From positions 1 to 29,895 of the forward strand of contig CAYSQW010000043.1 in the NCBI GenBank assembly GCA_964433135.1: a DNA stretch of 29,895 nt. The letters run 5' to 3'. Under the pieces are notes generated by a model, which ran no database searches, was not told where the DNA came from, and saw nothing but the letters and a program-made list of their open reading frames with translations. Shown in pieces: positions 16,080-24,932 of this stretch (within the stretch, counting starts at the first letter, position 1; every line of letters starts with the position of its first letter). A program made the translations under genes and the position numbers. The stretch is from CAYSQW01 sp964433135 (GTDB lineage: Bacteria > Acidobacteriota > Aminicenantia > Aminicenantales > Aminicenantaceae).

Positions 16080-17552
16080 ATGCTTTGTAAATCCCTTTCC
16101 AGCCGACGCCAATGGATGCTTCTTCCATTTTTTGTTTGCGCGATCGCCGCGTCCGCGCAGTCCCCACCGGAAAAGACGTCCGGGGTCTATTTCCCTTCCT
16201 CCCGCCTTGGGGGAAGAGGCTTCCGGTCCATCGTTCATTATATGCAGGCTTCGGGGATGAATCTCGCGGTCCTGCATGCCAAAGATCCCAAAGGCCGCCT
16301 GTTTTGGAAAGCGGTCAACCGCACCGCGGCGGCCATGAACGCTCCGGTTCAAAATCCGGCGCTGGAAGCCGCCGTCACCAAACTCAAACAAAAAAGGATC
16401 CGAACCGCCGTCAAAGTGGACGTCTTTCAGGACAGCCTCCTGGTCAAACATCACCCCGAAATGGGCGTTAGGGATTCTCAAACCGGAGGCCTGTGGGCGG
16501 ACCGGAAAGGCCTTCACTGGGCCAATCCCTACGACAAGCGGGTGTGGGAATACAACGTCAAGCTCTGTCTGGAATTGATAGAGCTCGGGGTGGATGAGAT
16601 CCAGTTTGATTATATCCGCTTCCCGAGCGATGGAGACATGTCCCGGATCGAATATCCGATCTCCATGGAGGATACGACGCGCGCGGAATGCATCGGGAAG
16701 TTTCTGGCTTACGCGCACGACCGATTGAAGCCGGCGGGAGTGGCGCTCTCCATCGATCTTTTCGGACTAACGGCATGGAAATCGGAAGACTTCGGCGTCG
16801 GGCAGGTGCTGGATCACATCGACCCGCATGTCGATGTTCTGTGCCCGATGCTGTATCCCTCCCATTTTCCCGATAATTTCCTGACGTTGAAACATCCCTC
16901 GCAATACCCATACCGAATCGTCAAATCGAGCCTGGATGAAATGCGGAAAAGAACGGACAAACCGATCCGCCCCTGGATCCAAGGATTCTGGTACACACCG
17001 GAAGAAATCGGCACGCAGATCCAGGCGGTCGAGGACAGCGGCATCTCTGCTTGGGCTTCCTGGAGCCCAACCGGCAGATACCTCCCGACTTTTAATGCCC
17101 TGGCGGAACGCATGGAAATGACATACGAGGCTCCCGAATTTTATCCCTCCCTCGATGAATTGAGAAGCCGTGAAGACCGCATATCAACCGGCAACACAAG
17201 GGTCGTCAATCATACATGCTACCGTGAAGGATACTCGATCCTCTCACTCGATGAAACGCTGAGCGGAGAGAAAAACCGGCACGCCACGCTCTATGATGTG
17301 GTCTTCAGCTTGGATGAAAGCATCATAGACCGCATCCTCACCCGACGGGGCCGTTCTTTCAGCGACCTTACCAGCCCCTATACCAAGGTTTCCTTCGTCA
17401 CCCGGCTCATCATCCAGGACCTGGGAGTCGATCCGCGGCGTATGCGGCCCTCCCCGATCTATATCGAATGGGATGGAGATTGTCGATTCACCGAAAGCAT
17501 TCCTCCACACCGCCTGGAAACGTACCACTCCGGGGTGGACAACCAGACCTGA
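16080..17552 (+). CDS. Exported DUF4015-like (GH13/TIM-barrel-fold) putative glycoside hydrolase, 490 aa
   Basis: Proteins with this domain are annotated as putative glycosyl hydrolases of unknown substrate. From the ATG at 16080 (AAAGGA 7-8 bases upstream) residues 1-27 are a signal peptide ending ASAQS. The domain spans about residues 33-345: GVYFPSS at its start, NLAVLHAKDPKG, ANPYDKRVWEYN, the strong VDEIQFDYIRFPSDG (171-185, with Asp177 a likely catalytic or substrate residue), SIDLFGLTAW, DVLCPMLYPSHF and PWIQGFWY near the end. Residues 350-490 form an extra C-terminal region I do not recognise. An upstream in-frame ATG at 16044 is less likely because it would bury the signal peptide. 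The lipoprotein gene 156 bp downstream may be co-transcribed. Confidence 0.8.
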   Translation: MLCKSLSSRRQWMLLPFFVCAIAASAQSPPEKTSGVYFPSSRLGGRGFRSIVHYMQASGMNLAVLHAKDPKGRLFWKAVNRTAAAMNAPVQNPALEAAVTKLKQKRIRTAVKVDVFQDSLLVKHHPEMGVRDSQTGGLWADRKGLHWANPYDKRVWEYNVKLCLELIELGVDEIQFDYIRFPSDGDMSRIEYPISMEDTTRAECIGKFLAYAHDRLKPAGVALSIDLFGLTAWKSEDFGVGQVLDHIDPHVDVLCPMLYPSHFPDNFLTLKHPSQYPYRIVKSSLDEMRKRTDKPIRPWIQGFWYTPEEIGTQIQAVEDSGISAWASWSPTGRYLPTFNALAERMEMTYEAPEFYPSLDELRSREDRISTGNTRVVNHTCYREGYSILSLDETLSGEKNRHATLYDVVFSLDESIIDRILTRRGRSFSDLTSPYTKVSFVTRLIIQDLGVDPRRMRPSPIYIEWDGDCRFTESIPPHRLETYHSGVDNQT

Positions 17553-17708
17553 GATTGAAATCGAATCAAAACCGGGACATTTGACCTATCCGTCTGTCCG
17601 TTCGAAAAGACAGCCGATGAGCCATCCCAACCCTATCAGACAAGGATCAAGATGGCATGCTTTTTGCTGCACTAATCGTTGTCAGAAGGTCAAAAGAGGA
17701 GGCGGATC

Positions 17709-18101
17709 ATGAAACGACGAGAGATCATCCTGTTGGCGGCAATCCCTCTGCTGCTGATGACGGCATGCGGTCACCAAACCGTGCGTACGACTTCGACGGT
17801 TTATGACGGATTCACTTTGAACGAAGTTTGGAGAGCCTCTCTCCGCACTCTGCACGATCTCGATTTTTCAATATACGCCCTGGACAATAGAGCGGGATTC
17901 ATCGGTGCGGAAGGCCCCATGCATATCTTTCATGAGCTGCCTCCGCGGCTTTCCATCTTCATCACCCGCAGATACGACAGGGTTTATGTGGACTGCAAAG
18001 TCATTCAGCCCGAACAGGTCGTTGATGTCTTCCGGTACGGCCGAAAAACAGCGCATATTTTTTATCAGAGGCTCAACCGGAACCTGCATCGATCGGATTG
18101 A
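17709..18101 (+). CDS. Small predicted lipoprotein of unknown function, 130 aa
   Basis: The ATG at 17709 follows GAGGAGG at spacing 6. Residues 1-20 are a lipoprotein signal: MKRRE, a hydrophobic core and the lipobox LMTAC with Cys20, so the mature protein is lipid-anchored. The remaining 110 residues contain an alternating pattern (VWRASLRTLHDLDFSIYALD, then GFIGAEG, then strand-like RLSIFITRR and RVYVDCKVIQP) that looks like a small alpha/beta fold of the BamC-N or DUF3568 kind, but I cannot assign a family. It is followed by the terminator hairpin at 18124-18156. Confidence 0.75.
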   Translation: MKRREIILLAAIPLLLMTACGHQTVRTTSTVYDGFTLNEVWRASLRTLHDLDFSIYALDNRAGFIGAEGPMHIFHELPPRLSIFITRRYDRVYVDCKVIQPEQVVDVFRYGRKTAHIFYQRLNRNLHRSD

Positions 18102-18123
18102 CATCCCCGACGGGTCATGCATG

Positions 18124-18156
18124 AAAAAGCCGGGGAAGGGTTCCCCCCCCCCGGCT
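18124..18156 (-). terminator. Rho-independent terminator of the large M14 gene, possibly bidirectional
   Basis: AGCCGGGG (18128-18135) pairs with CCCCGGCT (18149-18156). On the minus strand the stem is followed by five T, the expected form for the gene ending at 18218. On the plus strand the tail is GAAAACATCTTTT, a weaker terminator for the lipoprotein gene. The loop side holds a run of ten C (18143-18152). Confidence 0.7.
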
Positions 18157-18217
18157 GAAAACATCTTTTCGAATCAGCGCCGATCTCAGAACGGTGTGCC
18201 TCGTGTTAAATCCACCC

Positions 18218-20806
18218 TCAGCGCATCAAGGCATTGAAAAACAATTTGAAGGTTCCGTGGGTTTGGCAGCGGTTCTGCGTGCGAAATCCGATAAGCACCA
18301 CTTCCCCCTTTCCGTACTTGGCCGCGACCATGGCCGATTTTTTCGCGAGATGATCCTCGCCGATCAGCCAACCGCTGCGCAGAATATCCTTATCCCGGTA
18401 GCGGACCACAGTGGCATAATCTTCGTTGCGAGATCCGGGGACGATCTCGAACGCCGGGCTGGACCAGTAAAGCACCAGCCCATCATCCGGCATGCCGTAA
18501 CCCAGCCGATGCTCGTTGTCGAATTCGGCCTTGACGGTCGATCCGGGACAGAAAAATTCCTTGGAGGATAATCCTTCCATGGCATTGCGAACATTAAGCT
18601 CGAATTTTTCGATCGCAAACATGGACGCCTGCCCCAAGGTGACCAGTGTGCCTCCCTGCTTGACGAATGTTTTCAAGGCCTCGACACCTTCCGTGCCGAT
18701 CCCGCTGCGGTATTCAGGGGGAATTTCGGCCAAACGACTGGCGTAGCGCCCGGTCAGTTTTCCCGTTATCATCCCGGTATTATCGTTCGGGAGCACGATC
18801 ACATCATACTTCTTTATGAGATCGCCCTTTTTGATTTCGGCATCCTTAAGGGAAGTATACGGGAAGTCGAACATCTCGAGTAAAAACCGCGTCCAGCCTT
18901 CGTCCATATTGCCGCCGTAATAGCGGTGGTACATCCCGAGCCGAAGCCGTTTCATGGCATGGGTGCCGTCTTCGGGATCACCGCTGAAGGCCTTGAAATC
19001 GACTCCCGTCAATTTGGCGATCTCCGCCAGGTTCGAAACGGAACACTTGGATACGATGAAGTCGCCCGGCCGAAGGCCGTCCGTCTTTTTTATCACCCGG
19101 TGCAGGTCGGCTTTCTTATCCATCAGGAGGTTCGCGGCCTTATAACTGTTGTTCAACCGGCCGTCGAAAACAAAAGCCGATGCTCCTCCATCCACCTTTC
19201 CTTCGAGAGGAACCGCGGCGGTGAGTTTTTCAAGGTCTCCTGAAACCGCTTGATCGACGGGATCGACGCGAACCCCCATGAATTCATTCATGGTATGGGT
19301 GGCGGAATCGTAGGGGCGGAGCGGCGCTCCGTCCCTGGAACGCGTCCATTCGTTATCGACATAATGCGTTTCCCCCAGCAGATTGCGGATCAATCCCATT
19401 TTAGGCTGGGCCAACGTGATGACGAAAGATCCTTCCGGATACGTCACGGCTCCGACGGTCAGCGCCTTTTGGGCCTGTTGGATCTCGATGCCGGACATGA
19501 GAAGCGTGTTCACCATCTTGACGGCCGTCAGGGGATCATGCTGCATCATAGGGATCACATATGCTTTGGGCGTTCCCTCCGCTCCACGCTCGGTCTGCCG
19601 TTTGGCTTTCAGATAGGCGTTTTTCAGTACGGTTTCCTTGTTCCGGGCCGCCAGGTCCAGCAGGGCCCAGGCCGTTATTTTCTTCTGTTCGACGATATCA
19701 CGCAGCCGCCACCATCCTCCCGGCCAGGGATGAGGGAAAGTGGACTGGGCTTCATATTTTGGGAACTGCCGGGCTCCTCCCTCCAGTTGTTCAGGATGAA
19801 CATAGAGCGGTGTCGCCAATTTTGCACTGGCCGATTCGGTCAGCATACCGGCGATATTGTGAAAAGGCGTGATCCAGTGCCATCCGAAATGGCCCCAGCC
19901 GGGAAATTGAGCGGCATTCAGGATACCGGTTTTTTCGTTTTCCTCGAGCTTATAGGCGATGTGAGCGCCGTACCAGCTGTGTTCCCTCCAGATCAGGGGA
20001 TCCGCGTAGGGACGGATGGGATCGCCGTAAGGCGGAACATACAATCGGGCGCCGTAACCTCCCATATGATGATGGTCGATGTATGCTTGGGGAACCCAAT
20101 CGCGGTACATGATCTCGGCGGCGTAAACGGATTCGATCATGTTGAGAAAATCGCCGTCACGGTTGTTGTCGTGCCCCACATACTTGTGGTACAACCAGGG
20201 AAGACCGCTGCCTTCGTATTCCGTCCCCAGGGTCTTGCGGTACCAGTCCGTGACCATGATCTGTCCGTCGGGATTGAAGCTCGGAAACATGAAATATATC
20301 ACGTTGTCCAGAATCCGCCGGGTTTCTTCATCCGTGCGGGAAATGAGATCATACGTGAGTTCCGGCGCCATCTGCGTGCCTCCGATCTCGGTGGCATGCA
20401 GGCTCATGGACTGGCACATAACCGCTTTCCCTTCTTTGATCATCTTTTTGATCTCGGCTTCGGAGATCCCCCGGGGATCGCTGAGTGAAGCGTTGATTTT
20501 CTGCAGACGGTCAAGGTTAGCCAGGTTTTCAGGTGAAGAGATAATGACCACCAGGAAAGGGTTGCCTTCGGTCGAAGGCCCCATGTCCCTGACTATAAGC
20601 TTATCGCTTTCTTTTTCCAACACTCCATAGTACTCGACGATCTTATCCCAGCGCGCGATCTTTCTGTCGGCGCCGAGCTGAAAACCGAAGAATTCCTCGG
20701 GAGTGGTGATCTTGTTCTGGGCCAGGGCGACAGGCGCCGCCAAGCTCAAACACAAGACAGCTAAAACCAAATAAACATGAAAATGACGAAAAATCTTATG
20801 CCTCAT
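18218..20806 (-). CDS. Large exported M14-family zinc carboxypeptidase-like protein, 862 aa
   Basis: M14 peptidases cleave C-terminal residues or related amide bonds with one zinc. Residues 1-29 are a signal peptide (cleavage after ALA). The catalytic domain (about 35-400) has the zinc motif HATE (H137, E140), FPSFNPDG (174-181), the substrate-binding NNR (N215, R216), the third histidine in DHHHMG (245-247) and a candidate catalytic Glu324 in AGMLTESAS. A C-terminal half of about 450 residues follows, with a segment near 670-780 (DVIVLPND, then LKTFVKQGGTLVTLGQAS) resembling a class I glutamine amidotransferase-like fold, as in other long bacterial M14 proteins. Start: ATG behind AAAGGAGGAG. 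All zinc ligands are present, so it is probably active outside the cytoplasm. A terminator follows at 18124-18156. Confidence 0.9.
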   Translation of the reverse strand: MRHKIFRHFHVYLVLAVLCLSLAAPVALAQNKITTPEEFFGFQLGADRKIARWDKIVEYYGVLEKESDKLIVRDMGPSTEGNPFLVVIISSPENLANLDRLQKINASLSDPRGISEAEIKKMIKEGKAVMCQSMSLHATEIGGTQMAPELTYDLISRTDEETRRILDNVIYFMFPSFNPDGQIMVTDWYRKTLGTEYEGSGLPWLYHKYVGHDNNRDGDFLNMIESVYAAEIMYRDWVPQAYIDHHHMGGYGARLYVPPYGDPIRPYADPLIWREHSWYGAHIAYKLEENEKTGILNAAQFPGWGHFGWHWITPFHNIAGMLTESASAKLATPLYVHPEQLEGGARQFPKYEAQSTFPHPWPGGWWRLRDIVEQKKITAWALLDLAARNKETVLKNAYLKAKRQTERGAEGTPKAYVIPMMQHDPLTAVKMVNTLLMSGIEIQQAQKALTVGAVTYPEGSFVITLAQPKMGLIRNLLGETHYVDNEWTRSRDGAPLRPYDSATHTMNEFMGVRVDPVDQAVSGDLEKLTAAVPLEGKVDGGASAFVFDGRLNNSYKAANLLMDKKADLHRVIKKTDGLRPGDFIVSKCSVSNLAEIAKLTGVDFKAFSGDPEDGTHAMKRLRLGMYHRYYGGNMDEGWTRFLLEMFDFPYTSLKDAEIKKGDLIKKYDVIVLPNDNTGMITGKLTGRYASRLAEIPPEYRSGIGTEGVEALKTFVKQGGTLVTLGQASMFAIEKFELNVRNAMEGLSSKEFFCPGSTVKAEFDNEHRLGYGMPDDGLVLYWSSPAFEIVPGSRNEDYATVVRYRDKDILRSGWLIGEDHLAKKSAMVAAKYGKGEVVLIGFRTQNRCQTHGTFKLFFNALMR

Positions 20807-21200
20807 CAGGCTCCTCCTTTACCGGGGTGAATAAACCGCCTCCGCGAATGCGGTCGGCGCGGATCGGAAAAAAACAATTGGGGACCGAGCCGTTCAGAAC
20901 CACGCGTGCTGAAAAAATCGGCGCGCGAAACATGGAGCGAACGGGCTCACGGCGAATCACACGGCCATGACAGACCATAGCATGAGGAAGTGCTGGGGAA
21001 CGGACTACAGCGGCGGGCGTATAAAGATTTTGTGTGGATTCCAATGTTTCCAATCCGAGAAAATACTAAAACAGCCGGAGGCGGCATGTCAAGATATTCC
21101 AGAGGAGAAAACCGGAGCACTCTCATTTTTCGCTTTCATTTTTTCCGCCGACGCGATATTAATAGTGAAGGTTCGTCAAACCAATAGTCTGGGAGGGCAC
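20807..21200. other. Intergenic region between the large M14 gene and the SUMF1 pair
   Basis: Divergent 394-bp gap. Apart from the ribosome sites at both ends I see only weak promoter candidates: TTTCAT(N17)TATTAA on plus at 21134-21162, and a TTTATACG box near 21020 on minus. Short open frames in it have no start signals or family resemblance, and the longer in-frame extension of the first SUMF1 gene (from 20967) is not needed. Confidence 0.5.
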
Positions 21201-22118
21201 TTGAAAAACAATATCGACGGAGTATTAAGGCTATTCTCCATCTTCACCCTGCTTATCGCCGGGACCTTCTGTTCCGGCCCCGAAACCGTGGTGAACGACG
21301 GTTTCGGGGATTATCTTCGCGTGGAGGGAGGGGAATTTCTCATGGGAGACAACTTCGATGAAGGCAACTCGGATGAAATCCCGGTTCACTCCGTGATCCT
21401 CGACACCTATTATATCGGCAAACACAAGGTCACCAACCTGGAATATGCAAAGTTTATCAAAGCCGGAGGATATGCCGAACCGGAATACTGGAAGGCCGGA
21501 GGATTCGAGGAATACGGCCGTGCTCCCGCCCATTGGGATGACGCGGTTCACAAGGGCGGAAGCATCCCCGGCAATGAGAATTACCCCGTGATCGGAGTGA
21601 GTTGGTTCGAGGCGGCCGCATACTGCCGATGGCTGTCATCCGAAACCGGATGGACCTACCGCCTCCCCACCGAGGCCGAATGGGAACGAGCCGCCCGCGG
21701 TACAGATCAGCGCCGATATGCATGGGGGAATGAGATCGATAAAAGCCGCGCAAACTATGATTACGGAATGGAACGGAAAGACATGGAACTCAAGCCCGCA
21801 GGCGCTTACGACGGCAGCATACGGAACGGTCTCCAGACGCGAGACAATGCCGCTCCCTGCGGCGCCTATGATATGACCGGAAATACCTTTGAATGGTGCG
21901 CCGATTTCTACGGCCGCACCTATTACAGCGAATCGCCGACGATGAATCCGCGCGGCCCCCAAACCGGTACCTCAAGGGTTCTGCGCTCAGCGGGTTATAT
22001 CGACAGCGCATACTACCAACGCGCGGCCAGTCGACACAAACGAGGCCCTCACGTCAAAAGCCACGCAACGGGTTTCCGGTGCGTACGGGAAGATCCCGCC
22101 GTGAGAGATGACCGATGA
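21201..22118 (+). CDS. Exported SUMF1/FGE-sulfatase-domain protein, copy 1, 305 aa
   Basis: SUMF1-fold proteins include the formylglycine-generating enzyme and many non-FGE relatives. The start is TTG (21201) behind GGGAGGG; it gives a length matching copy 2 and a hydrophobic N-terminal export signal ending near GTFCSG (a weak lipobox). Family landmarks: GGEFLMGDN, DEIPVHSVILDTYYIGKHKV, TNLEYAKFI, the PVIGVSWFEAAAYCRWL block, YRLPTEAEWERAARG, YDMTGNTFEWCADFYG and the closing ATGFRCVRE. Canonical aerobic FGE uses two Cys close to the C-terminus; here only the second (GFRC) remains and the first site reads RAASRH, so formylglycine synthesis is unlikely. No sulfatase gene is in the window. The stop overlaps the start of copy 2 (ATGA). 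Confidence 0.88.
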   Translation: MKNNIDGVLRLFSIFTLLIAGTFCSGPETVVNDGFGDYLRVEGGEFLMGDNFDEGNSDEIPVHSVILDTYYIGKHKVTNLEYAKFIKAGGYAEPEYWKAGGFEEYGRAPAHWDDAVHKGGSIPGNENYPVIGVSWFEAAAYCRWLSSETGWTYRLPTEAEWERAARGTDQRRYAWGNEIDKSRANYDYGMERKDMELKPAGAYDGSIRNGLQTRDNAAPCGAYDMTGNTFEWCADFYGRTYYSESPTMNPRGPQTGTSRVLRSAGYIDSAYYQRAASRHKRGPHVKSHATGFRCVREDPAVRDDR

Positions 22119-23029
22119 AAATAGAAACGATAAAATATCCGGTTTTCGCGCTGCTCGTTTTGCTGCTGTCCTCATCCGTTAGGGGGCAAAACCCGGAAAT
22201 CCGCAATGACGGACACGGAGATTATCTGATCGTACCGGCCGGCGAATTCCAGATGGGCGACAATTTTTCCGAAGGCGACGCCGATGAGGTCCCGGTTCAT
22301 AGGGTTTATCTCGACACCTATTATATCGGCAAACACAAAGTCACCAACCTGGAATATGCAAAGTTCATCAAAGCCGGAGGATACACCGATCCGGATTTCT
22401 GGAAATCCGGAGGTTTCGGTGAATACGGAGAACGTCCCCGTTACTGGGAAGACACCCGCTTTCACGGCGGGGGGCTGCCGGGCAATGAATATTTTCCCGT
22501 TGTCGGCGTAAGCTGGTTCGAGGCGGCCGCCTACTGCGAATGGTTGTCCGCTGAAACCGGCCGGACCTACCGCCTCCCTACAGAAGCCGAATGGGAAAAA
22601 GCCGCCCGCGGCACCGATCAACGCCGCTTTTCATGGGGGAATTCGATAGACGGAGCCATGGCCAACTACGAACACAGCGGCGATCCCTATGAACCCGGAC
22701 TCACTCCGGTGGGATTCTACAACGGCTCGATCCAACAGGGATTCGTGACGGGAAACAATATTTCCCCTTACGGAGCGGTAGAGATGATCGGCAACGTCTG
22801 GGAATGGTGTTCGGACTGGTTTTCCGGCAGCCGCTATTACGCCGCCTCCCCCAAACGCAATCCGAAGGGTCCGGATTCCGGAACATCCCGTGTCCTGCGT
22901 GCCGGTGGCTGGGTGGACAGTGCTTACTACCAGAGAGCGGCCAATCGAAACGGCAGTTTTCCTGAAAACCGCAATCCCATACAGGGTTTTCGCTGCGTCA
23001 GGGAAGCGGCTCCGCCCCGGGGATACTGA
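22115..23029 (+). CDS. Exported SUMF1/FGE-sulfatase-domain protein, copy 2, 304 aa
   Basis: This is a tandem paralogue of the gene before it, starting within the previous stop codon. Residues 1-24 are a signal peptide ending SSSVRGQ. The same landmarks occur in order: AGEFQMGDN, DEVPVHRVYLDTYYIGKHKV, VVGVSWFEAAAYCEWL, YRLPTEAEWEKAARG, GAVEMIGNVWEWCSDWF, RVLRAGGWVDSAYYQRAANR and IQGFRCVRE. As in copy 1 the first of the two FGE active-site cysteines is absent (RAANRN) and GFRC is kept. The N[VT][WF]EWC block is complete in both. Function may be a structural or ligand-binding role at the cell surface; no partner is obvious. It converges on the next M14 gene with 62 bp between the stops. Confidence 0.88.
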   Translation: MKIETIKYPVFALLVLLLSSSVRGQNPEIRNDGHGDYLIVPAGEFQMGDNFSEGDADEVPVHRVYLDTYYIGKHKVTNLEYAKFIKAGGYTDPDFWKSGGFGEYGERPRYWEDTRFHGGGLPGNEYFPVVGVSWFEAAAYCEWLSAETGRTYRLPTEAEWEKAARGTDQRRFSWGNSIDGAMANYEHSGDPYEPGLTPVGFYNGSIQQGFVTGNNISPYGAVEMIGNVWEWCSDWFSGSRYYAASPKRNPKGPDSGTSRVLRAGGWVDSAYYQRAANRNGSFPENRNPIQGFRCVREAAPPRGY

Positions 23030-23091
23030 CCGCGGAAATGCGGCCGCAGCTCCAACGATCTTTCGCGCGACGCGAGCCCCCCGCGATATCT

Positions 23092-24909
23092 CTATGGAAG
23101 CGTGATCTTTTTGGTATGCCTGCCTCCTTTGAGGCAGTCGAGAGTTATCGTGATCGATCCCTTGCCCTCCACCAGAAACTCGTAGTTCGCTTCGCTGTTC
23201 CCGGACAATCCCCGGGTCAACTTAAGATTTTTAAGATCGGGCTGATCGAGAAGCTGCAGTTCTGAAGTTCCCATCCGACTTCGAAAATACCGCAGGTAGC
23301 GAGCCGGTATTCCCGCCGGCAGAGCGCTGCTGGGATCAACTCCCGCGGCCAAAACCTCTACAAGACCGTCAATGGATAAAATATCCGGGCGCTGCACTTT
23401 GTTTTTTACCGCCGTCGCCGACATGGTGGGCATCAATCTTGAGTTGTAAAGCGTCACTTTGATCCTGTAAAGCTTGCCGTCCACTTTTTCCACCTTCACC
23501 TGTTTGATCTCCGGCTTCGGCATCTCCCATGCATGCAGCAGACAGAACGCCATGTTGCGGTGGCATAGTTCTTCAAGCAGCCATGTGGGAGGCACTCTGC
23601 CGCTCAGCTTGGTCACATCCCGATCGATAACGACTTTTCCCAACTGCGGGTGCTCGATCTCGTGCATGCGCACGGCCGTATTGTCGAGGTCGATGTATTT
23701 GTCGAAAAATGCTTCTTCCTCCTCGGTGATCTCTCCGTCGCCATCAATGTCCGAACGCGAGGTCCACAGTTCATTGGAGAAGGAATAGATTCCCAGGCCG
23801 TCATGAGTGAAGTCGATAAATCCGCCCCATACGGTGTACAGACCGCTCCAGATCACGATATAACGGTAATCCTCGATGATCTTTTCGCCTTTCCTGCCGA
23901 TCTCATCCAACACGGCCATGTCGCTGCGGTCGTACTCTCCATGAAGTTCAGCTCCGGGACCGCGCAGGATCATCCCGCCGCTGTTGTGAAAAGCCTGCAC
24001 TCCTGCGATATTGGGATGGCTGTAAAAAAAGTCCCGGGTGTGTTGGGAAGCCGGCCAGGAAAATGGATATTCACCCGCGCCGCCCTGGATGTATCCCGGC
24101 TGCCACATGGAAGGCCAATCCCGGTTGGGATCGTATCCGCCTCCCCCGTCCTCGTTGTAGCGGCCGTCTCCGTCGTTATCGGTTCCCTCCGGGCCGATAA
24201 ACTTATAATCGCCCAACTCATCCTCGAGGCCTTCGCGGTTCTTTTTGATCGGCACCAGGCGATCGCCCGTATCGGCGATCCGGTGGGTCCCCTCTCCCGG
24301 TTTGACCTTGATAAACATGGATCCGACTTCGCCGTCTCCGTCCAGGTCTTCGGCGCCGTCCTCGTCGTATAACCCATCGTTATCGCTGTCCTGAGGGACC
24401 TGCCCGGTTCGAGCCGATCCTCCCTTGTGCAGCCACAGGTCGCGCCCATCGGGATTGACGGAGGGAAAGATGTAAAAGACCCTTTCATCCACGATCCGGC
24501 GGATGTAATCGTTATGCGCATAATTTTCCATCAGGTACCAGATCGTATAGATGCCTATCTCTCCACCCTGGACTTCATTGCCGTGGATGTTGGCATCGAT
24601 GTACAGGGCGCTTTTGCCCATCTCATCCCCGGTGTCCGGATTATTGATCGTCATGTACCAAAGCTCACGGCCCTGAAAGGTCTTTCCGATCGACCTCAGC
24701 TTCAAAAACTTGGGGTATGCCTTCTCCAGCTTGCGCAATGCCGCTTCGACCTCTTCCCAGTCATAATACCGGTTGAAAGACAGCTCCACCTTCCGGGTAT
24801 TCCATTTTCGCGGCAAATACTCTTGGGAGGCTGCGGTCAGGGAAAAGAGCAGAACTCCGGCCGCCGCAAGCGTCATAATCGTTCGGAATCTATTGTATTT
24901 ATTCTTCAT
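23092..24909 (-). CDS. Exported M14-family carboxypeptidase with EF-hand-like acidic repeats, 605 aa
   Basis: Zinc carboxypeptidase expected to act outside the cytoplasm. The start at 24909 is chosen for its AGAGGA site and clean signal peptide (residues 1-28, ending AASQ); an ATG at 24936 overlaps the upstream stop. Zinc motif HGNE (H109, E112), PSVNPDGRD (149-156), DPNRDWP with N262 and R263, third His308 in AFHNSGG, and catalytic Glu380 in SFSNELW are all present. Between the NPDG and NR motifs lie acidic segments rich in DxDxDG (174-195 and 243-256), and a classical EF-hand-like DIDGDGEITEEEE follows at about 387-399. These look like calcium sites inserted in the peptidase domain. Residues 480-605 are a beta-rich C-terminal region. 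It is the second gene of an operon with an inactive-looking paralogue. Confidence 0.9.
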   Translation of the reverse strand: MKNKYNRFRTIMTLAAAGVLLFSLTAASQEYLPRKWNTRKVELSFNRYYDWEEVEAALRKLEKAYPKFLKLRSIGKTFQGRELWYMTINNPDTGDEMGKSALYIDANIHGNEVQGGEIGIYTIWYLMENYAHNDYIRRIVDERVFYIFPSVNPDGRDLWLHKGGSARTGQVPQDSDNDGLYDEDGAEDLDGDGEVGSMFIKVKPGEGTHRIADTGDRLVPIKKNREGLEDELGDYKFIGPEGTDNDGDGRYNEDGGGGYDPNRDWPSMWQPGYIQGGAGEYPFSWPASQHTRDFFYSHPNIAGVQAFHNSGGMILRGPGAELHGEYDRSDMAVLDEIGRKGEKIIEDYRYIVIWSGLYTVWGGFIDFTHDGLGIYSFSNELWTSRSDIDGDGEITEEEEAFFDKYIDLDNTAVRMHEIEHPQLGKVVIDRDVTKLSGRVPPTWLLEELCHRNMAFCLLHAWEMPKPEIKQVKVEKVDGKLYRIKVTLYNSRLMPTMSATAVKNKVQRPDILSIDGLVEVLAAGVDPSSALPAGIPARYLRYFRSRMGTSELQLLDQPDLKNLKLTRGLSGNSEANYEFLVEGKGSITITLDCLKGGRHTKKITLP

Positions 24910-24932
24910 TGTATTTTTCCTCTTGGGATTTC

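Noticed and set aside
19250..20488. Plus-strand open frame (412 codons) opposite the large M14 gene
   Set aside because: Antisense shadow of a gene with intact signal peptide, zinc ligands and ribosome site.
20967..21200. N-terminal extension of the first SUMF1 gene to an ATG at 20967
   Set aside because: It would add 78 residues before the export signal; the TTG at 21201 has a strong ribosome site and matches the length of copy 2.
21201..23029. Formylglycine-generating enzymes activating sulfatases
   Set aside because: The first active-site cysteine is absent in both copies and no sulfatase is present, so only the SUMF1 domain is called.
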